Shown here: one piece after another, positions 37,656 to 46,683 of the stretch
How the letters are laid out: each line of letters opens with the position of its first letter
Numbering within the stretch: position 1 is the first letter of the stretch
NCBI GenBank assembly: GCA_943331005.2
Contig: CALQJX020000012.1
Coordinates: 61,051-125,050, forward strand
From: Bordetella parapertussis
GTDB taxonomy: Bacteria; Bacteroidota; Bacteroidia; Chitinophagales; Chitinophagaceae
Direction: 5' to 3'
DNA: 64,000 bases
The notes under the pieces: model-generated
Database searches by the model: none
The model's input: the letters and a program-made list of their open reading frames with translations, nothing else
Told to the model about the DNA's origin: nothing
Program-made: the position numbers and the translations under genes

Positions 37656-37853
37656 AAAGGTTTTGTGCCAATTGTCAAAAATCAGTACCTATACAATATA
37701 CGCTACCCACATAGTTTATCTCTATTATTGTATCCATCCCCTGTGTAGCAGCACACACATTAGCCACCATTTTATACATCTTCCGGATAAATGTTTTTTG
37801 ATCATTAATACCTGTTATTCACTACATTGCTACTAGATAGGGCTCCATTACAC

Positions 37854-40475
37854 ATGACAAAAAGATATCTCCGTCTTATTTTTTGTCTCTTATTATCTCA
37901 TACATCCGTTCAGGCACAAGTATCAGATACGCTTCGCCACGTCATCCCTTTTGATACAGACACCCCCTTTATTGATACCGCCGGACTGATCATGCCTGCG
38001 AAAAACAAACAGGCAGAAGAACCAGTATACAAAGGCAATCCGAAGAACGGCTATGTGATCCATGGAAAGGTTACGGATGGGGCTACAGGCGAGGGTATAC
38101 CCTTTGCCACTGTTTTCTTCCCTGGCTCTCAGGTCGGCACATCAGCCGACCTCGATGGCAACTTCATCCTGAAAACCAAGGTACTCCCTTCTGATACACT
38201 GAGAACAGATGCCATTGGTTACAAAACAGTGCGCAAGGTCCTCAGTAAGACCAAATATGAATACAACTTCATCATAGAAATGCAGCGCTCTCTTACCGCG
38301 CTTGATGAGGTAACCATAAAAGCGGGCGAAGATCCGGCCATCATACTGATGCGCAAGATCATAGAGCGCAAGCCTGCCAATAATCCCGACCGTACCGACA
38401 ACTACTGCTACGAGGCCTATAACCGCCTGGAGGCCGACCTGCAACGCCTGAGCAAAGAACAGTTTGAGAAGATACCGTTAATGAAGAAATATGGCTTCAT
38501 CTACAACAATCTGGATACGATATCTGAAAGTAAGCCCTACCTGCCCTTATATCTTACCGAAACACTTTCAGACTACTACTTCAGGCGCAAGCCTAAAAAA
38601 GTGCGGGAGGTAATAAAGGCAAGTATGGTGAAGGGCGTAAACAATGAAAATGTAGTAAAATACCTGGGCACCTTTCATCAGAATCTGAATATATACAGCA
38701 ACTACGTTCCGGTATTTGATAAGAAATTCGTTAGCCCCATCAGCGACGATGCCCTGCTGTTTTATAAGTACAAGATCAAGGACACACAGGTTGCCTATGG
38801 CCACAATGTTATACTGGTACAGTATACGCCTAAACGTGGGCAGGAAAATTGTTTTACCGGTGATTTCTGGGTAGTCGATTCGGTGTTCGCTATACAGCGT
38901 ATGAGTATGGAGGTGGCGCGGGAGGTAAATATAAACTGGCTGGACCACGTGGCGCTCTACCAGGAATTTGCCCCGGTAGATAGTTTCTGGTTTTGCGTAA
39001 AGGACAAGTTCATAGCGGGATTTTCTGCTTATAAATCGAAAAAAATGCCCGGAATGATTGGCAGGAAAACAACCACCTACCACCATATACGGATCAACGA
39101 ACCATCGATAGATACAGTTCTCGATGACCCCAAAGTAAAGCAGGATGTAGTGAAGTTGGACTCTGCCAAATACAAGACCGACGACTGGTGGAAACAGAAC
39201 CGACCAGACACCCTGAGCAAAAACGAAACGGTCATTTATAAAATGGTGGACACCATCAATAATATGCCCATCACCAATCTCTACAAAGATATTATCACCT
39301 TTGTCTCTACCGGCGTTATAGATGTTGGACCTATTCAGCTGGGTCCCTACTTCTACCTGTATAGCCGCAACCCCATAGAGGGCAGTCGTTTCCGTATATC
39401 GCTGGGCACCCCACGCAGTCTGAAGGACCTGCAGTTTACAGGCTATGTGGCCTATGGCACCAGAGACCAGCGTTTCAAATACGGACTGAATGCGCTCTGG
39501 ATGATGAACCGCTCTCCATGGACCTACCTGGAGGCCAGCCATTCGCATGATGTGAGCCAGACCACCAATTATTACGATCAGGTAGGTGCAGACAATATCT
39601 TCAGTACATTGTTCCGCAAGAATGGTGTTCCCTGGAAGCTGTCCTTCACCCGGGATACGCGCGTACAGTTCTACAAACAATACTTCAACGGATTCAGTCA
39701 CAAGCTCATACTGGAGCATCGCGATTTTACGCCCTATTCGCCCCTGCCCACTCAAAACATTTTCCACGACCATCAGGATCAGTTGTCGCCAAATGTGGTG
39801 AGCAGCGAAGTGGGTATAGATCTGCGTTTTGCCTACAAGGAAAAATACCTGGAAGGACAGTTCAAGCGTATAAGTGTAAAAAGTAAATACCCTGTTGTGA
39901 ACCTCTCTGTGACAACAGGCATAAAAGGAGCACTTGACGGGGCATACAGCTACCAGAAAGCCCGCTTTTCGGTTACAGGCCTAAGTTATATTCCTCCTTT
40001 CGGCAGTTTGTATTACAATGTGTTTGCGGGTAAGTACTTTGGCACATTGCCGTATCCGCTGCTGGAGATACATCCGGGCAATGAATACTACTACTACAAT
40101 ATGTATGCGTTCCAGATGATGAACAACTACGAGTTCCTGAGCGATGAGTACTTTGGCTTTAATACCGAACATAACTTTGGTGGCGGTATTTTTAACCGTA
40201 TACCGCTGCTCAAAAAAATGAAGTTCCGACAATTCTGGACAGCAAAAGGCGTGGTGGGAACACTAAGTTCTGCTAACCAAGATCTGAACCTGGAAAAGGG
40301 ATATCCGTTCCGCACGCTCAAAGGTTCTCCCTACCTGGAACTGGGTACAGGTGTTTCGAATATACTGCAGGTGGGCCGTATAGACTTTGTATGGCGGGTC
40401 ACGCCAAAGCCCATATCATCAGAGGCTATGTGGCGCTACTTCGGCATGTTCGGTAGTGTGAAGTTTGAATTCTAA
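37854..40475 (+). CDS. DUF5686 outer-membrane protein with carboxypeptidase-like domain
   Basis: 873 residues. A signal peptide ends at VQAQ (about residue 21). Residues about 70-150 form a carboxypeptidase-regulatory-like beta-sandwich (GKVTDGATGEGIPFATVFFPG, TDAIGYKTV). The long remainder is DUF5686, beta-rich with alternating hydrophobic strands and aromatic ends, finishing in FEF like an outer-membrane barrel. The overall architecture recalls TonB-receptor-related proteins but without a TonB plug. The function is unknown; envelope localisation is well supported. The ATG at 37854 is chosen for the signal peptide. The stop lies three bases from the convergent next gene. Confidence 0.88.
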   Translation: MTKRYLRLIFCLLLSHTSVQAQVSDTLRHVIPFDTDTPFIDTAGLIMPAKNKQAEEPVYKGNPKNGYVIHGKVTDGATGEGIPFATVFFPGSQVGTSADLDGNFILKTKVLPSDTLRTDAIGYKTVRKVLSKTKYEYNFIIEMQRSLTALDEVTIKAGEDPAIILMRKIIERKPANNPDRTDNYCYEAYNRLEADLQRLSKEQFEKIPLMKKYGFIYNNLDTISESKPYLPLYLTETLSDYYFRRKPKKVREVIKASMVKGVNNENVVKYLGTFHQNLNIYSNYVPVFDKKFVSPISDDALLFYKYKIKDTQVAYGHNVILVQYTPKRGQENCFTGDFWVVDSVFAIQRMSMEVAREVNINWLDHVALYQEFAPVDSFWFCVKDKFIAGFSAYKSKKMPGMIGRKTTTYHHIRINEPSIDTVLDDPKVKQDVVKLDSAKYKTDDWWKQNRPDTLSKNETVIYKMVDTINNMPITNLYKDIITFVSTGVIDVGPIQLGPYFYLYSRNPIEGSRFRISLGTPRSLKDLQFTGYVAYGTRDQRFKYGLNALWMMNRSPWTYLEASHSHDVSQTTNYYDQVGADNIFSTLFRKNGVPWKLSFTRDTRVQFYKQYFNGFSHKLILEHRDFTPYSPLPTQNIFHDHQDQLSPNVVSSEVGIDLRFAYKEKYLEGQFKRISVKSKYPVVNLSVTTGIKGALDGAYSYQKARFSVTGLSYIPPFGSLYYNVFAGKYFGTLPYPLLEIHPGNEYYYYNMYAFQMMNNYEFLSDEYFGFNTEHNFGGGIFNRIPLLKKMKFRQFWTAKGVVGTLSSANQDLNLEKGYPFRTLKGSPYLELGTGVSNILQVGRIDFVWRVTPKPISSEAMWRYFGMFGSVKFEF

Positions 40476-40478
40476 TAC

Positions 40479-41189
40479 TTATTTCTTAACCGGTGGCGCT
40501 GGTTTTAATGATGGTGCAGGTTTCAGACCCGAAGCCGGTGCTTTTACTGCAGGTGCTGCAGGCTTTGGTGCGGGCGCTGCAGTAGCTGCGGTTTTTGTAG
40601 CAGGCACTGTAGCTGCTGCCGGCGCTTTTGCAGCTTCGCTTTTAGGCGCAGCCGGCTTTGCTTTCAGTTTCTTTTTTGCTTTATGGGCAGGTTGCACTTT
40701 ATCTTCACCGGGTGCTACCCTGTCGGTCTGCATATAGGGATGCTCATGGCTATCGGGGTTCTGATATACCAATATCTCGTAGGTTTTTTCTTCCTGCAGA
40801 TATCCGTTGAAGATCACCTGCACATCCTGCATGCGCTTTTCATTGCACACATAGTATTCCGACTTATCTGCAGCAAATTCTTTGTGGCAGTTATTGGTAA
40901 TGGTACTCTTTATCTTGTTGTAGTCCTTTGCATTGTCAGTCTGGTACACAACATAACACTCATTCTGATTGATAACACAGGTAGTAGTGAAACGGCCGTT
41001 CACCGCTTCGCGATGATAGTAATGATCTTCATTCTGTCGCTCGTAAGACCTGGACTGCAGAAAATACGTAAGCTGATCTTCTCTGTTGCAGATCTTCTTA
41101 TTCTCCAGCATCTCCATAAACACATCATACTGTGCAAATGACACATTGAAAGCAGCCGTCGCCAGGACGAATAAGAGTAACTTTTTCAT
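40479..41189 (-). CDS. Exported protein with Ala/Pro/Lys-rich tail
   Basis: 236 residues. A signal peptide ends near VSFAQ (residue 19). Residues 20-145 are a Cys-containing globular domain (six Cys in all, probably disulfide-bonded). The last 80 residues are low-complexity Ala, Pro, Lys and Thr with repeated KPA/APA units, similar to wall- or peptidoglycan-associated linkers. No family is recognised. The ATG at 41189 begins the signal peptide. An exact TAGCTTTG promoter lies 21 bases upstream. Confidence 0.8.
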   Translation of the reverse strand: MKKLLLFVLATAAFNVSFAQYDVFMEMLENKKICNREDQLTYFLQSRSYERQNEDHYYHREAVNGRFTTTCVINQNECYVVYQTDNAKDYNKIKSTITNNCHKEFAADKSEYYVCNEKRMQDVQVIFNGYLQEEKTYEILVYQNPDSHEHPYMQTDRVAPGEDKVQPAHKAKKKLKAKPAAPKSEAAKAPAAATVPATKTAATAAPAPKPAAPAVKAPASGLKPAPSLKPAPPVKK

Positions 41190-41210
41190 AGATATAACCA
41201 TTATTTTAGT

Positions 41211-41218
41211 CAAAGCTA
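41211..41218 (-). promoter_or_regulatory. -7 promoter element (TAGCTTTG)
   Basis: An exact TAnnTTTG match on the minus strand, 21 bases before the exported-protein start. Confidence 0.5.
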
Positions 41219-41255
41219 TAAAAGTATGACTGAATATTATAACCGAATCTATACC

Positions 41256-41263
41256 TAATTTTG
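41256..41263 (+). promoter_or_regulatory. -7 promoter element (TAATTTTG) of the thioesterase gene
   Basis: An exact TAnnTTTG match ending six bases before the ATG at 41270. By tRNA-Cys spacing the transcript would begin at or next to the start codon. Confidence 0.5.
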
Positions 41264-41269
41264 AACACT

Positions 41270-41695
41270 ATGCACCATTTTCCTGTAAAGTTGCCGCTCC
41301 GCCTCGACTGGAGCGAGATGGATCTGTTTGGTCACATCAACAATGTATCTTATTTCAAATTCATACAGGCATCGCGGGTGCATTATTGGGAACTTACCGG
41401 CCTGGCAGCCTCTTTTGCCGAAACCCGCATTGGCCCCATACTACTTTCTACAGGTTGCCAGTTCCTGAAACCACTGCATTACCCGGGCAATATAGTGGTA
41501 GAGGCGCGTATGGAATTCCTGCGCAATACCAGCTTCGGGCTGCACCATCGCATACGCAACGAAGAAGATACCATTGTGGCAGAGGCGCACGATGTCATTG
41601 TCAATTTCGATTTCAATAAAAACGAGAAAACACCCATCAGCGAGGCATTCCGCAATGCGGCAGCACTCATAGAAGGCCGAATACCAGATGCCTGA
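41270..41695 (+). CDS. Acyl-CoA thioesterase, hot-dog fold
   Basis: A 141-residue 4HBT-type hot-dog protein. The typical N-terminal motif LDWSEMDLFGHINNVSYFKF contains the catalytic Asp and the helix-start His/Asn. It would hydrolyse an acyl-CoA in the cytoplasm; chain length is not predictable. The ATG at 41270 is chosen over a TTG three codons earlier, which would overlap the promoter. Convergent with the SDR gene, with 16 bases between the stops. Confidence 0.9.
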   Translation: MHHFPVKLPLRLDWSEMDLFGHINNVSYFKFIQASRVHYWELTGLAASFAETRIGPILLSTGCQFLKPLHYPGNIVVEARMEFLRNTSFGLHHRIRNEEDTIVAEAHDVIVNFDFNKNEKTPISEAFRNAAALIEGRIPDA

Positions 41696-41711
41696 CCGGT
41701 AAGTTAAGCCT

Positions 41712-42533
41712 CTACTTCACATAAAGATCCTTCTGTAGCGGCCCACCCGGGGTCACCGCATAACCTTCCAGATCGGTAATACCCTCACTGCGCAGCACAT
41801 CCTCATCCAGAAACAGATTACCTGTGCAGTCTGCGGCAGGACGGCGTAGTATGTAGTAGGCGCTGTCGGCCAGTATCTCGGGCTTGCGGCTGCGTTTTAT
41901 CAGCTCCTCACCGCCCAGTATATTGCGCACCGCAGCGGTAGCAATAGTGGTTACCGGCCATATGGAATTGGCAGCTATGCCATAAGGTTTGAACTCACCT
42001 GCCCAGCCCAGTGTCATCATACTCATATTATACTTGCTCATGGTATAGCCCACAAACGGAGCCAGCCATTTCACCGACATATCTATGGGTGGAGACAGGG
42101 TAAGGATATGCGGGTTCTGTCCCTTGCGCAGAAAAGGCACACAATGCTTGGTTACCAGATAGGTGCCGCGCACGTTTATGTCATGTACCAGATCGAAGCG
42201 TTTCATATCGGTCTGCTCGGTATTGGTGAGCGATATGGCCGATGCATTGTTGATGAGTATGTCTATACCGCCGAAAATGGTTATGGCCCGCTGCACAGCG
42301 GCCAGCACCTGCTCTTCGTCGCGTATATCGCACTGCACAGCCAGCCCGCGACCACCGGCCTCCGTTACTTTCTGTGCCACAGCGTGTATAGTGCCGCCCA
42401 GTCGCGGATCTTCTTTTACCGACTTACCAATCACTACCACATTGGCGCCTTCCCTGCCCAGTCGCAGTGCTATTGCCTCTCCTATACCCCTGCTGGCGCC
42501 GGTAATAAAAACGGTCTTTCCACTAAATTCCAT
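41712..42533 (-). CDS. Short-chain dehydrogenase/reductase, HSDL2-like
   Basis: A 273-residue NAD(P)-dependent SDR. It has the cofactor motif TGASRGIGEA (residues 11-20), NNASA and the catalytic Tyr/Lys pair in GYTMSKYNM, but the usual catalytic Ser position is LTLSPP. This matches the HSDL2-like subgroup, which has a Pro-rich segment after the Ser. The C-terminal insert DSAYYILRRPAADCTGN is also typical of that group. The substrate is unknown; acyl or sterol-like lipids are suggested for related proteins. It is divergent from nadE, with its own TAATTTCG promoter. Confidence 0.9.
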   Translation of the reverse strand: MEFSGKTVFITGASRGIGEAIALRLGREGANVVVIGKSVKEDPRLGGTIHAVAQKVTEAGGRGLAVQCDIRDEEQVLAAVQRAITIFGGIDILINNASAISLTNTEQTDMKRFDLVHDINVRGTYLVTKHCVPFLRKGQNPHILTLSPPIDMSVKWLAPFVGYTMSKYNMSMMTLGWAGEFKPYGIAANSIWPVTTIATAAVRNILGGEELIKRSRKPEILADSAYYILRRPAADCTGNLFLDEDVLRSEGITDLEGYAVTPGGPLQKDLYVK

Positions 42534-42553
42534 ACCCTGTTATTTTGTCTATC

Positions 42554-42561
42554 CGAAATTA
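42554..42561 (-). promoter_or_regulatory. -7 promoter element (TAATTTCG) of the SDR gene
   Basis: Seven of eight matches to TAnnTTTG on the minus strand, 20 bases before the start codon. Confidence 0.4.
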
Positions 42562-42621
42562 AGCAATAAAAACAACGATCACCCCGGCAAAATAGTATCC
42601 CCATCCTATCGCTCTTCAATT

Positions 42622-42629
42622 TAACTTTG
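42622..42629 (+). promoter_or_regulatory. -7 promoter element (TAACTTTG) of nadE
   Basis: An exact TAnnTTTG match. The ATG lies 77 bases downstream, giving one of the longer leaders in the window. Confidence 0.45.
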
Positions 42630-42706
42630 CCTGCAAATTCAGGGAACACCTGCCGGGAGGCAGACAGGGCAATTTGTAACAGGATTTCAGTCAAAGCACC
42701 AATTAT

Positions 42707-44392
42707 ATGAAGATCGTACTGGCACAACAGAACTACCACATAGGCAATTTTGAGGCAAACACGGCCAGGATTCTGGCTGCCATTACCGACGCCAAAAGCC
42801 GCAATGCAGATCTGGTGGTATTCTCGGAGCTGGCCATCTGCGGCTACCCGCCCCGCGATTTTCTGGAGTTCAATGACTTCATAGAGCAGGCTGCTGCCTC
42901 GCTCGATGTTATTCGCCATGCTGCAGACACCATAGGTGTGCTGGTGGGCTACCCTTCCCGCAATCCGCAACCGGGAGGCAAGAACCTGTTCAACAGTGCC
43001 TGCCTGCTCTACGAGGGCGAGATAAAAGGTATTGTACACAAGACCCTGCTCCCTACCTACGACATATTTGACGAGTACCGCTACTTCGAGCCTGCCTATA
43101 GCTGGAATGTACTGGAGTTCCGTGGCCGCAAACTGGCTGTGACCATCTGCGAGGATATCTGGAACCTGGGCGACGATCCGCTATACCGTATCTGCCCCAT
43201 GGACAACCTGATGCCGCAGCAGCCCGAACTGATGATCAACCTCAGCGCATCTCCGTTCGACTACCTGCATGCTGCGGGCCGCAAAGAAATAGTGAAGCAG
43301 AATGTACAGAAATACGGCCTGCCCATGATCTACTGCAACACCGTAGGCTCGCAGACCGAGATCGTTTTTGATGGCGGCTCTATAGTGATGGATGCAACCG
43401 GGAACGTCGTTACCGAACTGCCCTACTTTACCGAGGCACTGCAGGAAGTACTATGGCATGAAGATGGCAGCATTACCTGCGCCACACCTACCAGTCAGCA
43501 GGGCACCTATAGTGTACCACCTGCCACTGCCGGCCTCAGCGCGCCAGAGACCAACATAGCACAGATACACAGCGCCTTGCTGCTGGGCATCCGCGACTAC
43601 TTTGGCAAAATGGGCTTCAGTAAGGCCATAGTAGCCTCATCGGGCGGCATAGACAGCGCAGTAGTGCTTGCCCTGGCCTGCGAGGCACTGGGCGCCGACA
43701 ATGTAAAAGCCCTGCTGCTGCCTTCGCAATACTCTACAGGTCACTCGGTAGACGATGCCGTGCAGCTCTCCGAAAACCTGCACAATCATTACGACATCAT
43801 ACCCATAAAAGATGTTTATGCCGCCTACGAGCAGGCACTGGAGCCGGTCTTCAAAGGACTGCCCTTCAGCCTGGCCGAGGAAAACCTGCAGTCGCGCATA
43901 CGCGGAGCTATGGTTATGGCACTTGCTAATAAGTTTGGCTACATCCTGCTCAACACCTCCAATAAAAGCGAACTGGCCACCGGCTACGGCACCCTGTACG
44001 GCGATATGGCCGGCGGACTTGGCGTACTCGGCGATCTCTACAAAGTGCAGGTCTATGCACTGGCACGCTTCATCAACCGCAATGGCGAAGTAATTCCGCA
44101 GAACATACTGGACAAAGCCCCCAGCGCAGAGCTGCGCCCCGGCCAGAAAGACAGCGACAGCCTGCCCGACTACTCCGAGCTGGACCCTATACTGTATCAC
44201 TACATAGAAGGCCGCAAAGGCCCTATAGAGATGATAGCACTGGGCCACGATGCCGCATTGGTTACCCGCATCCTGAAGCTGGTAAACAACAACGAGTACA
44301 AGCGCAATCAGTTCTGCCCTATCATACGTGTTTCACCAAAGGCATTCGGCATTGGCCGCAGGGTGCCTATAGTGGGTAAGTATCTGGGGTAA
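42707..44392 (+). CDS. nadE: Glutamine-dependent NAD synthetase
   Basis: A 561-residue two-domain enzyme making NAD from deamido-NAD, ATP and glutamine. The N-terminal nitrilase-like glutaminase has the Glu41-Lys112-Cys148 triad (FSELAICGYPP, VHKTLLPTYD, TICEDIWN). The C-terminal ATP-pyrophosphatase domain begins near residue 285 with the PP-loop SSGGIDSA (311-318) and contains NKSELATGYGTLYGDMAGG. Length and order are typical for the glutamine-dependent class. The ATG at 42707 directly begins the domain. Confidence 0.97.
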   Translation: MKIVLAQQNYHIGNFEANTARILAAITDAKSRNADLVVFSELAICGYPPRDFLEFNDFIEQAAASLDVIRHAADTIGVLVGYPSRNPQPGGKNLFNSACLLYEGEIKGIVHKTLLPTYDIFDEYRYFEPAYSWNVLEFRGRKLAVTICEDIWNLGDDPLYRICPMDNLMPQQPELMINLSASPFDYLHAAGRKEIVKQNVQKYGLPMIYCNTVGSQTEIVFDGGSIVMDATGNVVTELPYFTEALQEVLWHEDGSITCATPTSQQGTYSVPPATAGLSAPETNIAQIHSALLLGIRDYFGKMGFSKAIVASSGGIDSAVVLALACEALGADNVKALLLPSQYSTGHSVDDAVQLSENLHNHYDIIPIKDVYAAYEQALEPVFKGLPFSLAEENLQSRIRGAMVMALANKFGYILLNTSNKSELATGYGTLYGDMAGGLGVLGDLYKVQVYALARFINRNGEVIPQNILDKAPSAELRPGQKDSDSLPDYSELDPILYHYIEGRKGPIEMIALGHDAALVTRILKLVNNNEYKRNQFCPIIRVSPKAFGIGRRVPIVGKYLG

Positions 44393-44419
44393 GTGAGATT
44401 GCTATTGTATTACAATTCG

Positions 44420-44427
44420 TATATTTG
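44420..44427 (+). promoter_or_regulatory. -7 promoter element (TATATTTG) of the vapBC module
   Basis: An exact TAnnTTTG match, 12 bases before the antitoxin ATG. Confidence 0.5.
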
Positions 44428-44439
44428 ACAAAAAAAAGA

Positions 44440-44679
44440 ATGTCCTTTACTGAAAGACATATCGTAGATTCTTATGCAACACTTCTTGATGGACTGGATG
44501 CCGAAAGCAAAACAGAACTCATTGAGCGTCTTTCAAAGTCGTTAAAAACTGAACGTAAGAAAAATGAACGCGCATTCTTCAGATCATTTGGTGCCTTTGC
44601 CTCTTCCAAACCTGCAGAACAGATCATATCCGATATCCGCTTATCCAGAAAATTCAGAAAGAAAGAGTTTAAGTTCTAA
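44440..44679 (+). CDS. Probable VapB-type antitoxin
   Basis: 79 residues with a small N-terminal helical region (MSFTERHIVDSYATLLDGL) and a long charged helix rich in Lys and Glu followed by a basic tail, as expected for an antitoxin that wraps its PIN toxin. I do not see a textbook AbrB or RHH DNA-binding motif, so the antitoxin class is uncertain. Its TAA overlaps the ATG of the PIN gene by one base, the usual coupling in such pairs. The start at 44440 is preferred to a TTG at 44425, which lies in the promoter. Confidence 0.8.
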   Translation: MSFTERHIVDSYATLLDGLDAESKTELIERLSKSLKTERKKNERAFFRSFGAFASSKPAEQIISDIRLSRKFRKKEFKF

Positions 44680-45083
44680 TGAAATATCTGCTAGATACAA
44701 GTATCTGTGTGTTTTTCCTCAGAGGAAAACTACATCTGGATATTATCATCAAGGAGAAAGGTCTGGAAAACTGTTACATTTCAGAGATTACAGTTCTTGA
44801 ATTGCGCTATGGAGCAGAAAATAGCGATGATCCACAAAAATCAAACAAAGCAGTTGATTCATTTCTTAAAGGATTGACCATTATTCCTATTTATGGCAGC
44901 ATAAAGTTATATGCGAAAGAGAAGGTACGTCTTAAAAAATCAGGAAAGCCCATGCACGATGAATTTGACCTGCTAATTGGAGTAACTGCTTTAGAAAACA
45001 AACTAACTTTAGTAACTGACAACACTAAAGACTTTCAAAGACTTGACGGAATTTCTATAGAGAATTGGGTGAAAAGAAAATAG
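44679..45083 (+). CDS. PIN-domain toxin, VapC family
   Basis: A 134-residue PIN-domain ribonuclease. The acidic metal-binding residues are present: Asp6 in LLDTSI, Glu41 in VLELRYG, Asp97 in EFDLLIG and Asp114 in LVTDNTKDF. VapC toxins cleave tRNA or rRNA when the antitoxin is lost. The gene overlaps the putative antitoxin by one base. The pair looks like a recent insertion between nadE and the helicase gene; it is more AT-rich than both neighbours. Confidence 0.92.
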   Translation: MKYLLDTSICVFFLRGKLHLDIIIKEKGLENCYISEITVLELRYGAENSDDPQKSNKAVDSFLKGLTIIPIYGSIKLYAKEKVRLKKSGKPMHDEFDLLIGVTALENKLTLVTDNTKDFQRLDGISIENWVKRK

Positions 45084-45241
45084 ATGTTTGTTACTATTCG
45101 GCAATAACAATTGCTTCAATCCCAACTTTTGGAGCCTGATAACATTACCTATACTACACCCTCAATATCACAGTATATATAACTCAACATACTTACGCTC
45201 CAAATATTCATCATTTATAACCTCCCCCTCTTTTAATACAG

Positions 45242-45249
45242 TACCTTTG
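45242..45249 (+). promoter_or_regulatory. -7 promoter element (TACCTTTG) of the helicase gene
   Basis: An exact TAnnTTTG match, ending five bases before the ATG at 45255; a leaderless transcript is likely. Confidence 0.5.
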
Positions 45250-45254
45250 CAGTA

Positions 45255-46583
45255 ATGCAACAAAAAAGATTCCCGGTAGAGAAGATACTGGAACAACTGA
45301 AAATAAAGGAACTGAACGCCATGCAAACCGCTACCATAGCGGCTGCAACACGCCCACAGGACATTATGCTGCTGTCGGCTACAGGCTCCGGCAAAACACT
45401 GGCTTTCCTGCTGCCCATACTGGAACTGCTGGAAGAAGACAATAAAAACACACAGGCGCTCATCATAGTGCCATCGAGAGAGCTGGCACAGCAGATAGAA
45501 CAGGTCTTCAGATCCATGGCCACAGGCCTCAAGATCACGGCCTGCTATGGTGGTCACCTCCGCGAGACCGAAGAGAACAACCTCATTCAGCCTCCGGCTA
45601 TAATTGTAGGCACTCCCGGCCGCCTCTGCGACCATATACGCCGTAGCAACATTACTGTAGACAGCATCACCACCCTGATACTGGACGAGTACGATAAAAC
45701 ACTGGAACTGGGCTTTGAGGAAGAAATGTCTTTCATCATCGCTTCCCTGCCGTCTGTAACCAAGCGCATACTCACCTCTGCCACTCAGGCACCTGCCATA
45801 CTCGACTTCATAGGTCTGCAGGACCCTATCACGCTCGACTTCCTGCCCGAAGGCAATAACGCCCCCGAGAAACTGGAAGTACAGATCGTACAGTCGCCCG
45901 ACAGAGACAAGTCAGATACGTTGTTCCGCCTGCTTTGCCACCACGGCAACAGGTCGTCCATCATATTCTGCAATCACCGCGACTCTGTAGAGCGCACCAG
46001 CACCCTGCTTTCAGAGAAAGGTATCATCAATACCTTTTACCATGGCGGCATGGAGCAGCAACAGAGAGATAGCGCCCTGTCCAAGTTCAGGAACGGCACG
46101 GTAGATTTTCTGGTCACTACTGATCTTGCTGCCCGCGGACTGGATATACCCAACATCAGGTACATCATTCACTACCACCTGCCCCTTACCGAAGACAGTT
46201 ATACCCACCGCAATGGCCGTACCGCACGTATGGAAGCATCGGGTACTGCAATAATCATCCTCTCGCCCGAAGAAACACTACCTCCTTACATCTCTGAAGA
46301 TGCACCGGAAATAGAACTGGGCGAAGAAACTACCCTGCCTGCACCGCCGCAATGGATAACGCTGTTCATAGCCGCCGGCAAAAAAGACAAGGTAAATAAA
46401 GTGGATATCGTAGGTTTCCTGGCGCAGAAAGGAGAACTGAAGAAAGAAGATATAGGCCTCATAGAGGTAAAAGACTTCTTCTCGTTTGTGGCCATCCGCA
46501 AATCAAAGGCGTCGCATGTACTGCACCGCATCAAAGACGAAAGGATAAAGAACAAGAAGGTAATGATAGCCATTGCCAAATAA
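45255..46583 (+). CDS. DEAD-box RNA helicase with DbpA-type RNA-binding domain
   Basis: A 442-residue ATP-dependent RNA helicase. It has Q motif LNAMQ (20-24), Walker A SATGSGKT (41-48), motif Ia PSRELAQQ, Ib TPGRL, motif II as DEYD (144-147) rather than DEAD, motif III TSAT (174-177), motif V TTDLAARGLDIP and VI as HRNGRTARM. A C-terminal domain of about 75 residues (KVNKVDIVGFLAQKGELKKEDIGLIEV) matches the RNA-binding domain of DbpA, which targets 23S rRNA during 50S assembly. The DEYD change is a conservative variant in this subgroup and probably does not abolish ATPase activity. Confidence 0.93.
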   Translation: MQQKRFPVEKILEQLKIKELNAMQTATIAAATRPQDIMLLSATGSGKTLAFLLPILELLEEDNKNTQALIIVPSRELAQQIEQVFRSMATGLKITACYGGHLRETEENNLIQPPAIIVGTPGRLCDHIRRSNITVDSITTLILDEYDKTLELGFEEEMSFIIASLPSVTKRILTSATQAPAILDFIGLQDPITLDFLPEGNNAPEKLEVQIVQSPDRDKSDTLFRLLCHHGNRSSIIFCNHRDSVERTSTLLSEKGIINTFYHGGMEQQQRDSALSKFRNGTVDFLVTTDLAARGLDIPNIRYIIHYHLPLTEDSYTHRNGRTARMEASGTAIIILSPEETLPPYISEDAPEIELGEETTLPAPPQWITLFIAAGKKDKVNKVDIVGFLAQKGELKKEDIGLIEVKDFFSFVAIRKSKASHVLHRIKDERIKNKKVMIAIAK

Positions 46584-46592
46584 CATACCTCC

Positions 46593-46640
46593 AAAGAAAG
46601 TGTCCCGCACCTACCCTGGTTCGGGACACTTTCTTTTCAC
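46593..46640 (+). terminator. Terminator of the helicase gene
   Basis: A 15-bp perfect stem (AAAGAAAGTGTCCCG/CGGGACACTTTCTTT) with a 14-base loop, followed by TTCACCCC. The stem is unusually long. Confidence 0.8.
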
Positions 46641-46683
46641 CCCGCACTGTTCTTACTGAAGTAATAGGTCGGGGCAACTTCTT

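Noticed and set aside
38568..39773. 401-codon open frame on the minus strand
   Set aside because: Antisense to the DUF5686 gene; no signal peptide or motif and implausible composition.
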